Shown one piece after another: positions 59,877 through 64,000 of a stretch of DNA of 64,000 bases (its first letter is position 1; each line of letters starts with the position of its first letter). Origin of the DNA: an uncultured Mycoplasma sp. (lineage in GTDB: Bacteria; Bacillota_I; Bacilli_A; RF39; UBA660); contig CAMNSE010000001.1 in NCBI GenBank assembly GCA_946554525.1, forward strand, positions 116,969 through 180,968, given 5' to 3'. The notes under the pieces were generated by a model that did not search any database, was not told the origin of the DNA, and worked only from the letters and a program-made list of their open reading frames with translations. Both the position numbers and the translations under genes were made by a program.

Positions 59877-60305
59877 ATGGAAGAAAATAAAAACATAGAT
59901 ACTGTGGAGACTAAAACTATTTTAGATAATGCTGATAATAGCGTTATTGAAATAGCACTTCCCGATACAGTCAAAAAACTAAAAATAGACGGTAAAATCT
60001 ATATGTTTAATACAGATAGTATTGAATTACTTAGAGAAATAGAACGTATCGGAGAGCAAGTTAGAGATATTGATTCCTCTGACGCTAAAGAGGAAGAAAA
60101 ACTTGTGTCTATCTTGGAAAAAAGTAAACACGGTATTGATCTAGCTTTAGGAAGCGGAACTTTTGTTGAACTCTTTGGAGATAATATGGACTCTTATCTG
60201 CGTCCTCTATATCTTTTAAGTCAATTAGTTAGTATCTGTCGTCAAGTAACAAAAGACGTTGTTGACATTCAATATTCTTCTGATAGAGCTAAAGGTCGAG
60301 AATGA
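59877..60305 (+). CDS. Tail assembly chaperone
   Basis: 142 residues, acidic, with IALPDTVKKLKIDGKIYMFNTDSIELLREIERIGEQ. The next gene overlaps it in another frame (4 bp), the usual place of the G/GT frameshift, but here a plain ATGA overlap is seen. Confidence 0.8.
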   Translation: MEENKNIDTVETKTILDNADNSVIEIALPDTVKKLKIDGKIYMFNTDSIELLREIERIGEQVRDIDSSDAKEEEKLVSILEKSKHGIDLALGSGTFVELFGDNMDSYLRPLYLLSQLVSICRQVTKDVVDIQYSSDRAKGRE

Positions 60306-60910
60306 ATGTGTTAATAGAGGGACTACCGAAGACAGTAACAGTCAACGGTAGTCCTTTTTTGTTAAAGACAAACTTTTACATAGGTATTATATTTACTGAA
60401 CTTATGACAGACAGTAAGTTAACTCCTTATGAGAAAGTAATTAGATCTATCGACCTATGGTATCAAGAAAAGCCACCTATGGAATCATACGACCAGATTA
60501 AAGAGGCGTTTAATAAGATTATGTGGTTTTATACTATGGGAGAAAATGAAGAAGAATCTACAACTAATAGTCGTGTTCGTGTTAGGAATCGTCCTACTCG
60601 AATATTGGACTATGAAGCAGATCAAGCCTATATTGTTAGTGCTTTCCAACAACAATATGGTATTGACTTAACGGTCGAGAATATTCATTGGTGGAGATTT
60701 AAGATGTTGTTTAATGGTTTAACCGAAAAAACTAAAATGGTAAAGATCATGCAATATAGGGCTATGGAAATAGATCCTAAAATGCCAGAAAAACAACGCA
60801 AGTTCTACCAAGAAATGAAAATATTATACGCTCTACCAGACAAAAGAACGGAGGAGGAAAAAGAAAGAGACTTCCAAGAACAACTTAATATTGCTCTAGG
60901 AGGTGGTTAA
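60302..60910 (+). CDS. Gp15-type tail assembly protein
   Basis: 202 residues in the bacteriophage Gp15 family: VNGSPFLLKTNFYIGIIFTELM, FYTMGENEE, and DYEADQAYIVSAFQQQYGIDL...HWWRFKMLFNGL. It pairs with the preceding chaperone to load the tape measure protein. Confidence 0.88.
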   Translation: MNVLIEGLPKTVTVNGSPFLLKTNFYIGIIFTELMTDSKLTPYEKVIRSIDLWYQEKPPMESYDQIKEAFNKIMWFYTMGENEEESTTNSRVRVRNRPTRILDYEADQAYIVSAFQQQYGIDLTVENIHWWRFKMLFNGLTEKTKMVKIMQYRAMEIDPKMPEKQRKFYQEMKILYALPDKRTEEEKERDFQEQLNIALGGG

Positions 60911-60912
60911 AA

Positions 60913-63255
60913 ATGGCTAGACAAGCTGACGGTAGTATCGTAATTGATACTAGAATCGATCAAGCTGGACTTAAAAAAGGAATAAGCGGAATAAGTACGA
61001 GTTTAAAAGGAATCACTAAACTTGTTGCTGCCGCTTTTTCTGTTAAGGTTATTTATAATTTTACAAAAGCGTGTATTCAAGCAGCCTCTGACTTAGAAGA
61101 AGTACAGAACGTCGTAGATACCGTTTTTGGCGAGAGTTCTGCTATTATAGATAACTTTGCTAAGAACGCAGTTAAAAGCCTCGGATTAAGCGAATTATCT
61201 GCGAAAAAATACGTTTCCACTATGGGAGCTATGTTAAAAAGTATGAAACTATCAGATAAGCAAGTTTTAGTTATGTCTCAGAACATGACAGCACTTGCTG
61301 GAGATATGGCTTCATTCTATAACTTATCGGGGGACGAAGCATTTAACAAGATTCGTGCTGGTATATCTGGAGAAACAGAACCATTAAAACAACTAGGTAT
61401 CAATATGTCTGTTGCTAATATGGAAGCCTACGCTTTATCACAAGGCATAGACAAGTCTTATAACTCTATGACACAAGCCGAACAAGCTATACTTCGTTAT
61501 AATTACTTACTAGATGTTACAGGAGACGCACAAGGAGACTTCGCTAGAACATCTGGTAACTGGGCTAACCAAGTCAGAGTATTATCAGAACAATGGAATA
61601 CTTTTAAAAGTGTCTTAGGTAGCTCATTTATTCAAGTTCTTACCCCTGTTATACAAGCCTTGAATATGATAATGGGAAAATTGATTCTTGCCGGTCAGTA
61701 CTTCCAGAGATTTATTTATATGATTACTGGTGTAAAACCAGAAACTAAAGCAGCCAGTAAAGCCGTAGAAAACTTGGGCGGAAGTTTAGATAATGCTACT
61801 AAGAAAGCTAAGAAGACAGAAAAAGCTTTAAAAGGTTTACAGAGTTTCGATAAACTTAATGTCTTAGATAGTGGCTCTGGTAGTGATAGCGATTCCGACG
61901 GTGGCGGAGCTGGTGGTATGGCGATAAATGACGCTTACGACTTTAGCGATATTACTACTGCCACAGACGCTTTAGACGGAGCTTTTGAGGAAATAGATAA
62001 GAAATTACAACAAATGAAAAGTCTATTCGAGGCTGCATGGAATAGCGACATAGTACAATCCTTTGTATATGCTGCTAAATCTTACATTCAATTTCTTTAT
62101 GACTTTGTAGTTGCTATGGCACAGGCTCTATGGGAAAACTTACAAATGACTTGGGAGAACATAAGACTAGATGTTGAGGAGATCCTTGCGAATGTATCTG
62201 AACTTTGGAGTCTTTTCTGGACTGACTTAGGCGATACAATAAACGAGTATTCACAGCCTATTATAGACGGTGTTGTTGGTTTATTTAATTCTGTATGGAC
62301 TGACGCCATAGATCCTCTTATACAAAATGTAACAAAGATGTGGAAAGATTTTACTGGTATTCTACTAGAATGGTGGACTAAGTATGGTAAACAGATCTTA
62401 GACGGAATTGCTGAGTTTGTTAAGAATACTATTGATTTATTCCAGTCTATCTGGGACAACGTGCTAGAGCCTATTATTACCCCATTCTTGGAGACAATGA
62501 GTGATCTTTGGGACAATCACATAAAAGGAATGATTGAAGCTGTCGGCGACTTTGTAGGTAAGCTGATTGTTTTCGCTCTTGATATTTATAACAAGTTTAT
62601 AGAACCGATTGTTAGTTGGCTTCTAAAAGTGTTAAAACCAGCCTTTTCTGCTATTGGTACATTTATTAGTGGTGTTTTTGGTACAGTTGTTGGATTTATT
62701 TCTGATTCTGTAAAAAATATCATGAAAATACTAGGCGGAGTCATTGACTTTATATCTGGAGTTTTCTCTGGAGATTGGAAAAAGGCTTGGGAGGGAGTTA
62801 AGTCTATATTCAAGGGAATTGTTGATTTACTTGTTGATATATTTAAAACTCCTATCAATCTTATAATAGATGTTATGAACGGATTTATTGGTGGTATAAA
62901 CAAGATCAGTTTTGATGTTCCAGACTGGGTGCCTGTCATTGGTGGTAAGAAATGGGGATTCGATATTCCTAAAATTAAGAAGTTTGAAAACGGAGGCGTT
63001 TTATTTAAAGAGACATACGGTGTTATGGCTGAATATGACAACGCTCGATTCAATCCGGAGATTGTATCTAAAGAAAGTGAAATGGCTTCTGTATTCGACG
63101 GAGTTCTAAGTAAATGGGCTCCTAAACTTGGAGGAAACTCTGGAAAACTTAGTGGAACTTTAAGACTAATAGATTCAAACGGTGCTACCCTAGGTAGAGT
63201 TGTTGTGGACGCAATAGACGCTTACAGCGACGAGCTTGGGTATAGCCCATTATAG
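60913..63255 (+). CDS. Tape measure protein
   Basis: 780 residues: an N-terminal TMP domain (FTKACIQAASDLEEVQNVVDTVFGES), a Gly/Ser/Asp-rich break (about 315-332), Trp-rich helical repeats (IW/FW...P), and a C-terminal tail end (FENGGVLFKETYGVMAEYDNARFNPEIV). At about 1.5 angstrom per residue the tail would be near 115 nm. Relatively short for a siphovirus. Confidence 0.93.
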   Translation: MARQADGSIVIDTRIDQAGLKKGISGISTSLKGITKLVAAAFSVKVIYNFTKACIQAASDLEEVQNVVDTVFGESSAIIDNFAKNAVKSLGLSELSAKKYVSTMGAMLKSMKLSDKQVLVMSQNMTALAGDMASFYNLSGDEAFNKIRAGISGETEPLKQLGINMSVANMEAYALSQGIDKSYNSMTQAEQAILRYNYLLDVTGDAQGDFARTSGNWANQVRVLSEQWNTFKSVLGSSFIQVLTPVIQALNMIMGKLILAGQYFQRFIYMITGVKPETKAASKAVENLGGSLDNATKKAKKTEKALKGLQSFDKLNVLDSGSGSDSDSDGGGAGGMAINDAYDFSDITTATDALDGAFEEIDKKLQQMKSLFEAAWNSDIVQSFVYAAKSYIQFLYDFVVAMAQALWENLQMTWENIRLDVEEILANVSELWSLFWTDLGDTINEYSQPIIDGVVGLFNSVWTDAIDPLIQNVTKMWKDFTGILLEWWTKYGKQILDGIAEFVKNTIDLFQSIWDNVLEPIITPFLETMSDLWDNHIKGMIEAVGDFVGKLIVFALDIYNKFIEPIVSWLLKVLKPAFSAIGTFISGVFGTVVGFISDSVKNIMKILGGVIDFISGVFSGDWKKAWEGVKSIFKGIVDLLVDIFKTPINLIIDVMNGFIGGINKISFDVPDWVPVIGGKKWGFDIPKIKKFENGGVLFKETYGVMAEYDNARFNPEIVSKESEMASVFDGVLSKWAPKLGGNSGKLSGTLRLIDSNGATLGRVVVDAIDAYSDELGYSPL

Positions 63256-63266
63256 GAGGTGTTGAT

Positions 63267-63710
63267 ATGAACGATAATGAAATACTGAGACAAGTTCTTA
63301 ACTCAATTAGTATAGAACCTATCAACTCTCTTTGTTACATCATGTATCAAGGTCAATATGTTAAAGTTCCTAAAGTAATAAATGTAGCCCCTATACTAAA
63401 CCCTGTCGAGGGATCTGCGGAGCGTAATGCGGAAGCGGATCTTACTACTTATGAAGTAGCAAGAGTTCCAGACTTAGAGGTTACAATAGGTTCTACTACT
63501 TATCGAGAAATGAATCTTATCTTAAATATGACGAAAAAAAAGCCTTTTAAAGTAAAATGGTATAACTTAGAGCAAGGACAGTACTACATCAATGATTATT
63601 ACTGTCCCGGTATTCGTTACCCACATAAAGCTACTAAGGACGGTTGCCAAGAACTTAGTTTCCAACTTATAGCTTATAGAGACGTCGAAAGAGGTCGATA
63701 TAATGAATAA
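63267..63710 (+). CDS. Distal tail-associated protein
   Basis: 147 residues, mixed beta (PINSLCYIMYQGQYVKVPKVINVAPILNP, YREMNLILNMTKKKPFKVKWYNLEQGQYYIN). By order after the tape measure it should be part of the tail tip hub or Dit. Overlaps the next gene by 8 bp. Confidence 0.7.
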   Translation: MNDNEILRQVLNSISIEPINSLCYIMYQGQYVKVPKVINVAPILNPVEGSAERNAEADLTTYEVARVPDLEVTIGSTTYREMNLILNMTKKKPFKVKWYNLEQGQYYINDYYCPGIRYPHKATKDGCQELSFQLIAYRDVERGRYNE

Positions 63711-64000
63711 CGAATATTTTAACAAGTTATCACAGTCAATAAAGGCTTATATTCGATATATAGAGAAAGTCGAGCCTGTCGATCTTGACGGCGGGTTCGC
63801 TGATTCTGTGTATGTGGATCCTCTTGGGATTGACGGAGGATTCGCACCAGATATAGAACGAGAAGAAATTGACGGAGGAATTGCTAAAGGTTTCTATGGC
63901 TATGTATATATTCGTTCTGATACTGACTTACAAGAAATTGAGTACAACGACAACTTAGATAGGATTATAGGTTGTTTCAATGCTCGTACTGCTAAAGTTA
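63703..64000 (+). CDS. Tail protein, cut by window edge
   Basis: Open from the ATG at 63703 to the edge (99 codons). Acidic with repeated IDGG motifs (LDGGFADSVYVDPLGIDGGFAPD...EIDGGIAKG). Probably the tail hub/baseplate gene that follows Dit. Nothing more can be said. Confidence 0.7.
   Translation, partial: MNNEYFNKLSQSIKAYIRYIEKVEPVDLDGGFADSVYVDPLGIDGGFAPDIEREEIDGGIAKGFYGYVYIRSDTDLQEIEYNDNLDRIIGCFNARTAKV

Noticed and set aside
59877..60910. Programmed frameshift between the two tail chaperone genes
   Set aside because: The genes overlap as a plain ATGA with a separate start, and I see no slippery heptamer before the first stop.
1..64000. Mycoplasma-type code with TGA as Trp
   Set aside because: TGA ends ssb (5216-5218), the zinc-ribbon gene at 45088 and several overlapping ATGA pairs; Trp is written TGG throughout.
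1..64000. CRISPR arrays, insertion sequences or transposases
   Set aside because: No regularly spaced repeats and no transposase motif were seen. The only tandem repeats are protein repeats (LRR at 18060-18370, EDPEAG at 57283-57530).

Overview
The window is AT-rich DNA from a low-GC Firmicute/Mollicute-like bacterium, most likely an uncultured gut Bacilli lineage. The signs are RNase Y plus two RNase J paralogues, RecA/LexA, CdaA/CdaR, an Ntox-free host core with a CotJC-type spore-coat (manganese catalase) gene, and a tmRNA tag ending in AFA as in Mollicutes. TGA is used as a stop (for example ssb at 5216-5218 and many phage genes), so the code is the standard bacterial one, not the Mycoplasma code.

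Positions 1 to about 35.6 kb are host chromosome. The genes sit in short, mostly minus-strand transcription units closed by clear Rho-independent hairpins. RNA turnover and translation: RNase J1, a degenerate RNase J2-like paralogue, RNase Y, TrmL, a U32/RlhA-like enzyme, rpsD with a probable S4 leader, and ssrA. DNA repair and SOS: recA, lexA, rmuC, ssb, and an unannotated 46-residue membrane protein divergent from lexA with a SOS-box-like site inside its promoter. Envelope and signalling: CdaA/CdaR, a LiaF-like protein, two M16 peptidases, DedA/VTT and small-multidrug-export proteins, a lipoprotein. Fe-S assembly: a lone sufB. Several small or unknown genes lie between, including a leucine-rich-repeat protein split by a -1 frameshift.

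At about 35,615 the host cotJC gene is cut, and everything to the end of the window is a temperate siphovirus-type prophage. A large serine recombinase lies about 30 bp inside the boundary. The module order is integrase, membrane zinc-ribbon protein, frameshifted immA, CI-like repressor | Cro-like gene, replication/recombination genes (replication protein, YqaJ exonuclease, DUF1351, RecT, SSB, HNH), many small early genes, a possible late regulator, then about 1 kb of non-coding but highly structured DNA containing three tRNA-like elements. Packaging and morphogenesis follow: TerS, TerL, portal, a MuF-type capsid protein with a C-terminal toxin-like domain plus a small partner, scaffold, major capsid, connectors, tail tube, chaperones, tape measure, distal tail. 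The window ends inside the tail module, so the other prophage end is not visible.

The points most worth a second look are: (1) the 48.8-49.7 kb structured RNA region, a candidate large ornate phage RNA of the GOLLD/ROOL kind; (2) near-total absence of GATGA, GATGC and GATGG on both strands of the 28 kb prophage while GATGT is common; (3) the duplicated fixed-spacing regulatory element at 48,755 and 55,314; (4) the MuF-toxin fusion with a candidate immunity gene; (5) integration inside a sporulation gene; (6) a methyltransferase-type HTH module inserted in the recombinase zinc ribbon; and (7) the LexA-box-controlled micro-membrane protein.
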